From positions 3,162,001 through 3,226,000 of the forward strand of contig JAULSU010000001.1 in assembly GCA_030512335.1 (NCBI GenBank): a DNA stretch of 64,000 bases, in the 5' to 3' direction. Position 1 is the stretch's first letter. Every line of letters starts with the position of its first letter. Source of the DNA: Immersiella caudata. Its lineage: Eukaryota > Ascomycota > Sordariomycetes > Sordariales > Lasiosphaeriaceae. Positions 1 through 10,664 of this stretch are shown piece after piece. Position numbers and translations under genes: made by a program. Under the pieces are notes generated by a model. The model saw nothing but the letters and a program-made list of their open reading frames with translations, made no database searches and was not told where the DNA came from.

Positions 1-150
1 CAGCACTGAAGATTTCAGTAATCTGCTCCTCGGTCAATCCTGCGGGAGGCTGGCGCGTCAGTGACTGATACGCCGCCGAGAATGCGGGTTGCGCTCACCG
101 TAGGGGATGTTCCCCACAAACACCACACGCGAAAGTTGTCGATTAGACAT
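1..150 (-). CDS. rna15: RNA15/CstF-64-like cleavage stimulation factor subunit 2, N-terminus only (partial)
   Basis: Only the first 30 or so codons are inside the window. Read on the minus strand, an ATG at 150 opens a 52-nt exon (150-99), followed by an intron with donor GTGAGC at 98 and acceptor GCAG ending at 40, then exon 2 from 39 to the window edge. The joined peptide contains RVVFVGNIPYG then LTEEQITEIFS. This is the start of the RRM of the CstF-64/Rna15 family: the RNP2 strand VVFVGNIPY followed by the first helix. Family members bind the GU/U-rich element downstream of the poly(A) site and act in nuclear mRNA 3'-end cleavage with the CstF-77/Rna14 partner. The identification rests on a short but very characteristic stretch; other RRM proteins share parts of it, so family is likely but not certain. 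It diverges from the DnaJ gene across about 1.3 kb. Confidence 0.72.
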
Positions 151-1494
151 CTCTGTCACGGTTTTTGGAACGACCTGGAGTCGGGATATCTGATGGGCGT
201 AATGATGGTCTGGATATCAAGCTCTGGGAAGAACACGGAGCTGGGTGCGAGATTCACACGTCACCACGGATGGATGGACTCTGGAGGCTGCAAACAGGAA
301 GCGGCAGAGGGAACAATGGAATTTGGCAAGGGAAGTACAATAGACTACCAAAGCAATTGACTCCCGGTGACCTGTTCGTTCAATCAAGTTTCTTCAGCTT
401 CCGCTATCTTCACGCGCCAGAACAGATACTGATGCGCGAGCAGGACTATCCAGGCATCGGACGAAATCGTGCCTAGGTGACGTGGCGGGCGTGGGCGACG
501 GCGACGAGTTTGTTGTAAAACAAATGCGACAAGCTTTCTCCTCAGTTTGGCTGAGCGTTGGGGAGAGGTATAAAATCGGGGTCGTTGGGACTGGCAAAAT
601 CTTGCCGTTTCGATATGCTACAGCTTTTATTTCAGCTCGGCATTCGGCGGGAAATGGGAAAAATCGCCTTGGTGTTGCGGCGTTTGGAGATCCACAGCGC
701 GTTACGATTGCCTGCCAAGGGGTTCGCAAGACCAAAGCGCGATTCCATGGCAGGTGCAGGGGGCCAAAAGGCTTGTAGGCACCACCCTTGGCTGCGTTAC
801 TGAAGGACTTGAGACAATGTGGGGAAGCCCCTGTCGGAATGAATAATTACCGCTTTATCCGGCGCGTTAGGTCCCCAGGCAGCTGGTTCTCCACTAACAT
901 TTTCAGCCACACTCTAGAGTCTTCGATTGCTTTCCATCGGGAGGGGCTGAATGCGCGTGTGGAGGGAAGGCGACGAGTCGATTGGAATCCCGAGATTTCA
1001 GCCTCCCACTGACCCAGTCCGCTTGCATTTTGTAAGCTTTCCAGTTGCGCTGTCGCCCACTTGAGTATTTGAACTCGGGCAGAGAAATCTCTGAATTCCT
1101 CGATCAAAGCCCTGACGGATTCAAGCCACAACCTCTTGGAGCCTGTGCAATACCCTTTCGCCTACCGGCAAGCAGTTCGCGACCGTCGCCTTGTGCTTAT
1201 TTGGTAAGTTTTACCCGCAGTCTGAGTCCTCCAAAATCCTTTCGGCCTTTGCAGCCTCGGGGCTCGGCTGCCTCCACGACAACCTCGAAAGTCCTTTGGC
1301 TTCCTCAATTCACAACATTTCTGTTGCGCCTTTTCCCTTCAGTCGTCCCTACTAACGCCGTCTCCCAAGGTCAAGCATATCCCACCAAGGATTTCCCCGC
1401 GATCCGCCAATCGGCCTCACCAAACCGATCACGGCCTTGACGTCCCGCCCCGCTCGATACCCATTCCCCTCTCAGGACAGATCAGAACAGCACC
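151..1494. promoter_or_regulatory. Divergent intergenic region between RNA15-like gene and DnaJ gene
   Basis: No coding sequence is recognisable on either strand. It must hold the promoters and 5' leaders of both flanking genes. The 200 bases before the DnaJ ATG are pyrimidine-rich on the plus strand, as is common for fungal 5' leaders. I could not identify a clear TATA box or a good heat-shock element array. Confidence 0.5.
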
Positions 1495-2911
1495 ATGGTC
1501 AAAGAGACTAAACTCTACGACACCTTGGGCGTAAGGAACTCTTCATACCCCCAAAAAATTTGCTACTACCCAATCTAACAACCACTCCAGATTTCGCCCT
1601 CGGCAACAGAGCAGGAGTTGAAGAAGGCGTATAAGCAGAATGCTCTCAAGTACCATCCTGGTAAGACCTGCACGTACTTGTTGTTCATGCTCAGCCCTGA
1701 CGCCCTTATCTAGATAAGAACGCACACAACCCCGCTGCGGAAGAAAAGTTCAAGGAGATCTCCCACGCCTATGAGATTCTCTCCGACCCGCAGAAGCGTC
1801 AGATCTACGATCAGTATGGCGAGGCCGGGCTTGAGGGCGGCGCCGGTGGCGGCGGTATGGCCGCGGAGGATCTCTTTGCTCAGTTCTTCGGCGGTGGTAG
1901 CTTTGGGGGCGGCCTCGGCGGCATGTTTAGCGGCATGAACCATCAGCGCGGCCCTCAGAAGGCGAAGACGATCTTCCACACTCACAACGTCTCTCTCGAA
2001 GACATCTACCGGGGAAAGGTTTCCAAGCTCGCGCTGCAGCGCTCGATCATCTGCCCCAAGTGCGAGGGTCGCGGTGGCAAGGAGGGCTCTGTCCGGAGGT
2101 GCGCGGGTTGCGACGGCCACGGCATGAAGACGATGATGCGCCAGATGGGTCCCATGATCCAGCGATTCCAGACCGTCTGCCCCGACTGCAACGGCGAGGG
2201 AGAAATCTTCAAAGACAAGGACCGCTGCAAGCAGTGCTTGGGCAAGAAGACTGTTGTCGATCGCAAGGTCCTTCACGTCCATGTTGATCGTGGTGTCAAG
2301 AGCGGTACCAAGGTTGAGTTCCGTGGTGAGGGTGATCAGGCTCCTGGTATTCTTGCGGGCGACGTCGTCTTCCAGATTGAACAGAAGCCCCATCCTCGAT
2401 TTACCCGTCGCGATGACGACCTCTTGTACCATGCGGAGATCGAGCTCGTTACCGCTCTCGCTGGCGGTACCATCTATATCGAGCATCTCGATGAGAGATG
2501 GCTTGCAGTCGACATTCTTCCAGGAGAGGCCATCGGGCATAGTAAGTGCCACAAGCGCACCTAGCTACAGATTATGACATCATCAGTTGCTGACATGCCA
2601 AACCAGACACCGTCAAGATGATTCGGGGACAAGGCATGCCGTCCTACCGCCATCACGACTTTGGCAACATGTACATCCAGTTTACCGTCAAGTTCCCTGA
2701 GAAGAACTGGACACAAGATCCTGCTGCATTCGATGCGCTCCGCAAGATTCTGCCAGCACCGGCTCTGGTTAACATCCCTCCTGCCGAGGCTACCTCTGAT
2801 CCGGCGGATTTGGAGGATGTGGAGGGCGACTCGTCCAAGGGTTTCGGAGGTGACGCTATGGATGAGGATGACGAGCCCCAAGGTGATCGTGTGCAGTGCG
2901 CGTCACAGTAA
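1495..2911 (+). CDS. ydj1: Type I (class A) DnaJ/Hsp40 co-chaperone, Ydj1/Mas5-like, farnesylated
   Basis: Co-chaperone that stimulates Hsp70 ATPase and delivers unfolded clients in the cytosol and at the ER and mitochondrial surface. Exons are 1495-1530, 1591-1660, 1714-2541 and 2607-2911, giving 412 aa (yeast Ydj1 is 409). The second splice joins CCT G with AT AAG and restores the HPD motif at about residues 34-36. The J domain is followed by a Gly/Phe-rich linker (FGGGSFGGGLGG) and four CxxCxGxG-type zinc modules (CPKCEGRG, CAGCDGHG, CPDCNGEG, CKQCLGKK), then the two substrate-binding beta domains. The protein ends in CASQ, a CaaX box, so C-terminal farnesylation and membrane association are expected as in Ydj1. 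An acidic segment (AMDEDDEPQ) precedes the tail. All four exon joins keep frame and match family sequence, so the model is firm. Confidence 0.96.
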
Positions 2912-3691
2912 AGCTGCATGGTTCCCTGTAGAGCCATTCGACTTATCCGCAGATCTGGCCCGTTGGATGGACAGGATCAACGGCTTGAAGCACGCTGAAG
3001 ATGTACCGGCAGACACAACTGCGGCCAAGCGACAATCCGGCGGACGCTTCGCCACCATCGCGGCCGCATTAACTGTCCCCGATATCTAACGGCCGATGAG
3101 TAATGTGAGATGCGAGAAGAGGAAGGGAGGACGGGTGGGTGGTCAATACCCAAGGTACAGGGAAGGATGGCAGTAGAGCAATGTGCATGCATTTAACGGG
3201 TCCTCTGGGTCTTGTTTTCTCCAGTTCGATGATGGCGCATCGGACTTAGGAAGGGCGTTATATGGATAGAGAGGCATCTGACATCTGGTTTCTCGCGGAT
3301 GGTAGAGGTTTGCTGTATGCCCGAATTTCTCTCTAGCGGAATGATTACTAGCATTTGGGTCTGTCCTACACTTCTGGCGCGGATGACGCGCAATTGTGAC
3401 GACATCCCTCATTCTGTCTTGTTGCCCAAAAAAATTATAACGAAAATCTCTCGCAGCGGGTAAACAAGGTCTGTGTGCCCCTTAATGACCTGGAGCTGGA
3501 ACACATAGACCAACATTCACACCGCGCTTGCAACACGTCTGATTTTGTCGCCAGAGATCATCTTGCAGGCAGTACCTGAGCAAATGCACGTTTGGTGTAA
3601 GGTCTGCGAACTTACCAAAACAAACTTGCGCTTTCAGGATACAGGATCTCTGTCACAGTATTTGATACATTTATTTTCCTTGGCTATCTTC
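2912..3691. other. Convergent 3' region between DnaJ and TRM82 genes
   Basis: Holds the 3' untranslated regions and transcription ends of two converging genes. I see no supported gene and no strong repeat. AT-rich stretches near 3430-3445 could be part of poly(A) signalling, but the sequence does not decide it. Confidence 0.45.
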
Positions 3692-5262
3692 CTATTCAAA
3701 GTCAGACGTCTTGCGCAGACTTTCGGTAGCGTACAGTATCTTTTGGAGCTCCTCCAGTTTGATATTTTCCCCCTCAATGACCAACGCTTCTTTCTCGAGA
3801 TCTGGGTGCAATGACAGTCCCGTCTCGTCCCTGGTTAATACAATCAAGGATGCTCCAACTGTCCCCTCGGCCGAGACCAGCGGATCAACGGCGAGAATGA
3901 CATCTGGAAATTGGCTGGCCCCGCGGTGTAGAGTGGAGATGTCTAAGGGGTTGCTAGCTGTGGGAATGGTGACGATGTGTTGCAGTTGGTTTCCTGAGAG
4001 GTCGTAGCCAAATACGGCGGGGACGCTAGAAGCTGTCAGCTTACGATGGATATAAGCAAAAAGCAGGGTTGAAAACACTTGCCGTTCGCAGATAACAAAG
4101 ATGGTGGTTGCGCTGCCTTCCTCGGAGTAGGCGAACAGCCGGCTGACTGCAACCTTGATTGCATCGGGCGTCACTTTCTGTACCTGCTCGAGAACGCTGG
4201 CCCGAGCAATAAGACGACCTTCAGCCCAGTTCCAGACGAAGATGTCGTCGTCACCACCTCCAGAGACGAGTATCTCAGGCGAGAGTGGCGGAATGCACAA
4301 CCGGCTGACGAAGTCTTCGTGACCGAGGCAGTAGGCGTCGATGATGTGGGCTTGGGAAGGGTCCCCTCTTGATACACGAATGTGCTCGTCGCGATCAGCG
4401 GTGAGGATGTATGGGCGTTGAGTGGCAGGATGGGCACCGACAGCCACAGCAGTGAGCATTGAGACATGACCAAGTAGGAGGGTGTGCTCAAAGGTAGGCT
4501 CTGATGGCTTATCTGCAGCCTTGATCTTGAGACCTAGTTTCTGATTCTCGAGAGCTTTGAGGTTGCGCTTGGTGTGCACCGTGAACTCGTTGGCCTGGGG
4601 CTTGAATGCATGGGGTGCCGAAGGGGTAGCACTTCGGGATGTAGCATCCGGAGTGGTGAAGTTTGATGGTGACGGGATGAGCGGGATACTGTAAACATCA
4701 CCAAACTTGTCGGCGGAGAGGATAGTTTGGTTGTCAGAGGTGATAGCGATGGAGCAAGGCCGCTTGGGCATGGTCCTGTGGAAATTAGACTTGGGGAGAT
4801 GATGAAGAATGGGAGAGCCTACCTCTGGCTGAGCTGCTTCAAGTTGCCTTGCCCATCGTGCTCGAAGACCCAGATTGTCTTGTCAGAACCGGTGATAGCG
4901 ACGACATGGCGATGGTCAGTAGTAGCAGCCAAGCCGTGGATGAAGGGTCGCTCCTGGTGTGAGGGATCTTGGTTTTTCCTCCCCTCAATCACAGGAGCCT
5001 GAGGCTGAGCAACCCCGTTCTCATGCACACTGGTATCGCCGTCTTGACCAGCACCGACCTTCCTTCTCTTGGAGGGTGGTTCTTCTGGTAGCGGAGAAGC
5101 TTTTGGCGCGGAAGATGGGCCACTGGACCCGTTCTGGCGAGCTGATGGATATTTCCAGGTAGAGATATGCTGCAGCTGGGGCGTGAACGAGTAGATGTCG
5201 CTTCCCCTGGCAGCAAACAGGACGTTTCCGCACTCTGTGAGCAGATGATACGGGACCACCAT
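3692..5262 (-). CDS. trm82: tRNA (guanine-N7)-methyltransferase non-catalytic WD-repeat subunit (Trm82/WDR4)
   Basis: Partner of Trm8; the heterodimer makes m7G46 in tRNA, and Trm82 stabilises the catalytic subunit. The ATG at 5262 (MVVPYHLL) is chosen because the frame upstream has no other ATG. Exons are 5262-4823, 4775-4083 and 4025-3692, giving 488 aa. The second intron (4082-4026, 57 nt) starts with GCAAGT instead of GT. It has a GCTGAC branch site and TCTAG end, and removing it yields ICERVPAVFGYDL, which fits the family, whereas leaving it in adds 19 unrelated residues. WD-repeat landmarks include KRPCSIAITSDNQTILSADKFGDVYSI, GHVSMLTAV, LTADRDEHIRVSR and VSGGGDDDIFVWNW. A Lys/Arg-rich loop (PPSKRRKVG) in the N-terminal part could be a nuclear signal. 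It diverges from the P0 gene. Confidence 0.9.
4026..4082 (-). other. GC-AG intron in TRM82
   Basis: On the minus strand the intron reads GCAAGT at its 5' end, GCTGAC eight bases before the end, and CTAG at its 3' end. It is 57 nt long and in frame, so it is easily missed and read through. GC-AG introns are a known minor class with donors close to GCAAGT. Confidence 0.8.
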
Positions 5263-5895
5263 GGTGAACTCTTTGGACAATCCGCTGAAGAGTTGGAAAG
5301 TAAATTTGACCCTGGGCTAGAACACGAGGTCAAGCTTTCATGTGTCGGGATCCCGATCAGTTCCAGTGAAATGCAAAGTCAACTGTTGATTGAATCAGCT
5401 GCTGGCGGTGTTGGAAGAATCACATTGTTTTTGGCCCCTTTTAGATGGATGGTGATCATGTGCATCTGGACAGGGAACAGGAAGCGGGTGCAGACACATT
5501 CCCAAAATTCCTTCAAAGTATCCGAGGCTGTTAAGTTCAAGGAAAACTTACCAAATGTTTGCCAGGGTGTCCAATGACATGCACGGGTAGTTTTTCAATT
5601 CAACAGAAGCCGGTTGTTGGCCGCCAGACTCGCACGCATCTCCAAGTCTTCTGCACCCCGCTGTCGTCTGCAATCAGCAAAAAGTTACGGTGGGGCGCGT
5701 GGTGCTCTTATCGCGAGGCCTGATTGGCTAGCCCCACCAAGCCCTAGAGCGCAACCTCCCCCACACAGCTGCAGCAATTGTCGCGAAATTTCGACGACTT
5801 GGGGAAGCCGCTTTTTTCGCCAGACCGATTTTGCTCTCTACATCACAACAATAATACCCGCCCTTAAACATCCTGCCTTCGGTAAATAAGAAGAT
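5263..5895. promoter_or_regulatory. Divergent promoter region of TRM82 and RPP0
   Basis: About 630 bases between two translation-related genes transcribed apart. No ORF is supported. The segment 5725-5770 is C-rich and contains GCCCTAGAGCG, reminiscent of CCCTA-type elements upstream of fungal ribosomal protein genes; this is a suggestion only. Confidence 0.4.
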
Positions 5896-6952
5896 ATGGG
5901 GGGCAAAACAGCGAACAAGGCCGGCTACTTCGACAAGCTCAAGGGCTTGTTGGAGGATTACAAGTCCATCTTCATCGTCACCGTCGACAATGTCTCGTCT
6001 CAGCAGATGCACGAGATCAGACAGTCGCTCCGTGGCCAGGGCGTTGTTCTGATGGGCAAGAACACCATGGTAAGCTATTCTTGGCGGCTCTGCAGGACCT
6101 GGAGCGCATCTAACCGCTCGATTTCCCATCACAGGTCCGCCGCGCTCTCAAGACCTTCTGCGTCGACACCCCCGAGTACGAGCGCCTCCTGCCCTTCGTC
6201 CGCGGCAACGTCGGCTTCGTCTTCACCAACGGCGACCTCAAGGATATCCGCGACAAGATTCTCGCCAACAAGGTTGCGGCCCCCGCCCGTGCTGGTGCTG
6301 TCGCCCCCAGCGATGTCTGGATTCCCGCCGGCAACACCGGTATGGAACCCGGCAAGACCTCGTTCTTCCAGGCTCTCGGTGTCCCCACCAAGATTGCTCG
6401 TGGTACCATTGAAATCACGACTGATCTCAAGCTCGTCGAGGCCAATGCCAAGGTCGGCCCTTCCGAGGCTACCCTCCTCAACATGCTCAACATCTCTCCC
6501 TTCACCTACGGTATGGGCGTTGCGCAGGTGTATGACCAGGGCAACACCTTCCCTCCCGGCGTTCTCGATATTAGCGAGGAGCAGCTCCTGAAGGCGTTCT
6601 CTACCGCCATCACCACCATCGCCTGCCTGTCTCTGGCCCTCAACTTCCCCACTCTCCCCTCGGTCGTCCACTCTCTTGTCAACACCTACAAGAAGGTCCT
6701 GGCTGTCGCCATTGAGACCGAGTTCAGCTGGCCCGAGATTGAGGAGCTCAAGGATCGCATCGCCAACCCCGAGGCTTATGCCGCTGCCGCTCCGGCCGCC
6801 GCAGAGACCGCTGCTGCCACAGAGACCAAGGCTGAGGCCAAGGAGGAGTCCGAGAAGGAGGATTCTGACGACGAGGGCTTCGGTGGCCTCTTGTCAGTAC
6901 CCCCGAGCATCCTGTGTAAAGAACTGCGACTGACATCTTTGACAGTGACTAA
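5896..6952 (+). CDS. rpp0: 60S acidic ribosomal protein P0 (stalk base)
   Basis: P0 binds 25S rRNA at the GTPase-associated centre and anchors P1/P2 dimers to recruit elongation factors. Exons are 5896-6069, 6135-6892 and 6946-6952, giving 312 aa, the usual size. The N-terminal L10 domain starts MGGKTANKAGYFDKLKGLLEDYKS and continues through QMHEIRQSLRGQGVVLMGKNTM. The tail is an Ala-rich hinge followed by the acidic stalk peptide DDEGFGGLFD. The last exon has only seven bases: CTCTT joins TGACTAA to give Leu-Phe-Asp-stop. Without this micro-exon the conserved LFD end would be lost and the protein would read on into unrelated sequence. Removing both introns is needed to match the family. Confidence 0.96.
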
Positions 6953-7393
6953 ACTATGTAACGACATGATGAGGGTGTTTTTGGGTTGGCAATTTGGGTT
7001 GGGCTGGGCGAAGGCTTCCGGGATTTCTACCTCCTACATAGACCATTTGCTGCTCGATCAAGCATACTGCAATCGATGGACAACACAAACGTTCTGAAAA
7101 GCGTACATATGTTGAAGTGTGCTGGTTGCTGCGTGACAGCCACATCATTACTCAATCTACCAAATGGTCAGTACGCTTTTTGTTGTTCATTTCACTGCAT
7201 TCACCAGCTGTCGATGATTTGAAAAAAAAAATCAAAGAGCTTTTTAACCCTGATTATCGTTGAGGAAAAACCCCATCAAACAACTACTTTATGAGACACA
7301 AACTCAATTCCTATCTTGATATTCTATCTATTCGTGTCCAGGGTATCGAGGCTAATACAATGTTCAGACACAGATTCCTACAATTTTTCCCCA
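6953..7393. other. Convergent 3' region between RPP0 and MSH1
   Basis: Contains the 3' ends of both genes. A run of A (7221-7229) lies about 270 bases after the P0 stop. No gene is supported here. Confidence 0.45.
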
Positions 7394-10300
7394 TCATACG
7401 TTTTCCGCCTCTGCCTGCCCATCATGATCTTCTCGTGAAGTGTCAACCCCCGAACGCTCCAACACCTGCCTCGCAACCTGTATAGCTTGCTCCGGTAGCC
7501 CCGCCAACCTCGCAACTTTGAGCGCGTGACTGTGCCGATTGATACCCCTCCGTAGCTTGTGAACGTAGACAAACCCGCCGTGTCCGTCCTCCTGTACATC
7601 GGTGCAATACATCTCCACCGCGCCGGCTGGCCCTCCATCTTCCACATGCATGCGTTCTTGCTTGACCAGGTCCGCAATGCCGTGGAAGTGCGTCGCAAAG
7701 AGAACCCGGCACTTGTTGATGTGCACTAGGTGGTGCAGACTGGCAAATGCGACGGCGGTGCCGTCCTCGGGCGTGGTCCCGCGACCAACCTCGTCCATGA
7801 TGACAAAGGAGCGGGGGGTCGCTTGGCGCAGAATGGCAGCGGTCTCGAGCATTTCCACCATGAAGGTGCTCTGGTTGTGGTAGAGGTTGTCGGCGGAGCC
7901 GACGCGGCTGAAGATGGCGTCGACGATGGAGAGCTCGGCGTGAGACGCGGGGACGTAGCAGCCGATTTGTGCGAGGATGGTGATGAGGGCGTTTTGGCGA
8001 AGGAAGGTGGATTTCCCGGCCATGTTGGGGCCCGTGACGAGCCAGACGCGGCCGTGGCCGGGGGCGCCGACGAGGCAGTCGTTGCGCTGGAAGGTGCGGC
8101 CTTGGGAGGCGAGACCCCCTTCAACGGTAGGGTGGCGGCCGCCGATGATGACGGTTGATGGGGTTTGGGGAGCGGAAATGGAGATGGAGGAGGAGTCGCG
8201 GAGGACGGGCCGGATGAGGTTTTGCTCGGCCGCGAGGTGGGCAAAGGACGTGGTGATGTCGAGCTCGTCGAGAACGGAGGCGTTGCGCCGGAGCTTGACG
8301 AGGCAATGGATTACCCGCTCGCGGAGAGAGTTGAAGACGCGTTGTTCTTCGGTGCGGATGCGGATGCGAGCTTTTTCGAGGCGTTCGCCGAGGGCGGTCC
8401 ATTCAGGCTGGTGGAAGGAGCGGGTGGTTCGGCTGGAGGTGAGGGTGCGGATAGGGGAAGCATCGGGTTCGCCTCCGACGTTGGATGGGGATCTGGCGTC
8501 CTTGCCTTTGACGTGGCAGATGTGGCCGAGGCCAGGGGTCCAGCGGAGGGTGAGAGACGAGGCGTTGAGTCGAGTGCGAAGGGTCTCGGTGAGCTCCGTC
8601 TTTTCCTGGACGAGAGAAGAGAGCTCTTCGTGGAGCCTTGCGAGGGCTGGGGAGGCGCCGGGTTTCATGATCCAGACTTCATTATCTTCGCCGTAGTGGT
8701 CTCTAATGGATGTGGGCTTCCCTTTCCTCTTCTCACTCTTCGCCACAGCATTCTTTGGGAGAATGACCGCGTCTTCGCCCGTGCCTTGGGCCTTGACGAT
8801 CTCTTGAGCGAGAGCCATCACCTCGCCCGCTTCGCTGTCCTCCATTTCGTGCTTTTGGACAAGGCCTTCCTCGTCGATGGCGTCACGGATGAGACGAGCG
8901 AGTTCAAGGGGTTCGCCGAGGTTGATGCGCTTGACCATGGCGGAGAGGCAATCTTGAGACCGTTGGTCTGTTTCTGATTCGGAGGCGAAACGGGACGAGA
9001 CAGAGTCGGCAAGGAGATTCACGATGGCCTCGGTAGCCTTGACCGTGCTGGCCAAGGCAAGGAGGTCATCTGCGTCACCACGGTTAAGCGCAAACTTTTG
9101 CACTAGTCGGTGGGAGTCGTGACTTCGGCGGAGGAGGACCATGATGGCATCGCGAAGGTCCTCGTCGGCCAAAAAACGAGAGACGAGTTCTTGCCTGGAC
9201 TCAATAACCTGGAGGGATGTCGACGGGGCGCTAACCCATTCGCTGAGCAGCCTTGCGCCGCTTTTCGTGACAGTACGTCGAATGGCATGCAGAAGACTAC
9301 CCCTAAACACGCTGTCCCTAATGGTTTGCTTGATCTCAAGAGACCTCATGCTGTTCTTGTCGATGTTCATGATCTCTAAGCTCTCCTGCCGGAGCGGCGC
9401 CTGTAATTTCATGCTTAGACCCTGCAGCCTTTCTTTGACGTAATGCAACAACAAGCTGCCAGCTTGCACCTCGTCGTCGGTGAAAAGACGCTTCGCGTCG
9501 TCGGGTATTTCCGACTCCAGCATCGGCCGCCAGCCTTCAAGCCCTTGGCTTTTAGCTTGGGGGGAGTAGGTGACGAGAAATCTTTCCTCCTCCAAGACTA
9601 CCATGACCGCGTGGTCATTCTGGAGCTCTAGCTGCTGGTCAAGCACTATTTCTCGCGGCGACACCCGCGAAAGGGCTGAGCCCAGGGAAGCCATCGTCGT
9701 CGACTGCGTGAAGAAGCAGCCTGTTGACAAATCAAGCCACGCAAGGCCTATCTTGGTATCAACGAGCTCGTGGCCTTTAGTCTCGACATCAGATTGTCCT
9801 GGGCTCGCATCTGCGGGTAGATGAATGGCCATAACATAGTTATTTGCAAACGGATCCATGAAGTTCTCGTCAATGAGCGTTCCAGGGGTGACGATGCGGG
9901 CTACACGTCGGTCATGAAGCAGCCCGCCAGATTTGACTCTTTGAGATGCATCATTGGGAAACTCTTCAGCAATCGCTACGTGGCGATTTAGGTCCTGAAC
10001 CAAGATCTTGAGAAAACGATCCAGCTGAAAGAAGGGAAACCCGGCCTGGCAAACGTGGAACGATCAGACATCGAGCATCTACAACGCCCCAACGGGGGCA
10101 CCTGTACAGGAGAAGCGGGGAGCTGGAATTTACCATTGGCACGGGGCCGGCCGCCGTCTTTTTCTGCGCTACCTTGAGGTTGAGCAGCGGGCCATACTCA
10201 TCGGCGTGCTCAAAGTACAACTCGTAAAAGCCGCCGACGCGGGTGAGCAGGACGCAGCCGTCGAACTTTTGCATGTTCCGGCGCGCCTGCAGTACCACAG

Positions 10301-10664
10301 TTGGGTAAGCGGGGCCATCTTCCTCTACCGGCAACGGCTCTGCGAGGACAACGCCCTGCGGCAGTTCGTCCAATTTTACCATTGTCTTAGTCTTCTTGCC
10401 GCGGGTTTGATCCCAGGCCTGGGACTGGGTATGAGTTTGGGTTTGCGTGCAGATCCGAGTCTGGGGTCGGGCCTGGGGCCGCCGCAGAAACTGGCGGGAG
10501 CAGTGATAGTGGTGGCCATGGAGGAATCTGGGCCAGGCCGAAGTGGTTACATGGTGGTTGGCAAACCGGGCGACGGTGGCGGCATTCGCTGGAATCGGCT
10601 GGCAACGAGTAGCGGCGAGGCACGCGATCCGAAGCCCCCGGGCTGATGGTGAGTGCGACAGCAT
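7394..10664 (-). CDS. msh1: Mitochondrial MutS-family DNA mismatch repair ATPase MSH1
   Basis: MutS homologue that recognises mispairs in mitochondrial DNA. Exon 1 is 10664-10134 and exon 2 is 10045-7394, giving 1060 aa (yeast Msh1 is 959). The first in-frame ATG is at 10664. The N-terminus (MLSHSPSARGLRIACLAATR...) is rich in Arg/Ser/Ala and nearly free of acidic residues, as in a mitochondrial presequence. Splicing joins TAAGPVPM to AGFPFFQLDRFLKIL and completes the mismatch-recognition domain, which contains LLTRVGGFYELYFEHADEYG. The ATPase has Walker A TGPNMAGKST near residue 849, Walker B VIMDEVGRGTT near 924 and the ATHFH segment. An additional upstream exon cannot be excluded. It converges with RPP0 and diverges from the unknown gene at 12233. 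Confidence 0.93.

Noticed and set aside
1710..2552. Long minus-strand open frame of 280 codons opposite the DnaJ gene
   Set aside because: It is a shadow of a codon-biased GC-rich exon; its translation is Leu/Ala/Val-rich without motifs, while the plus strand encodes a complete conserved chaperone.
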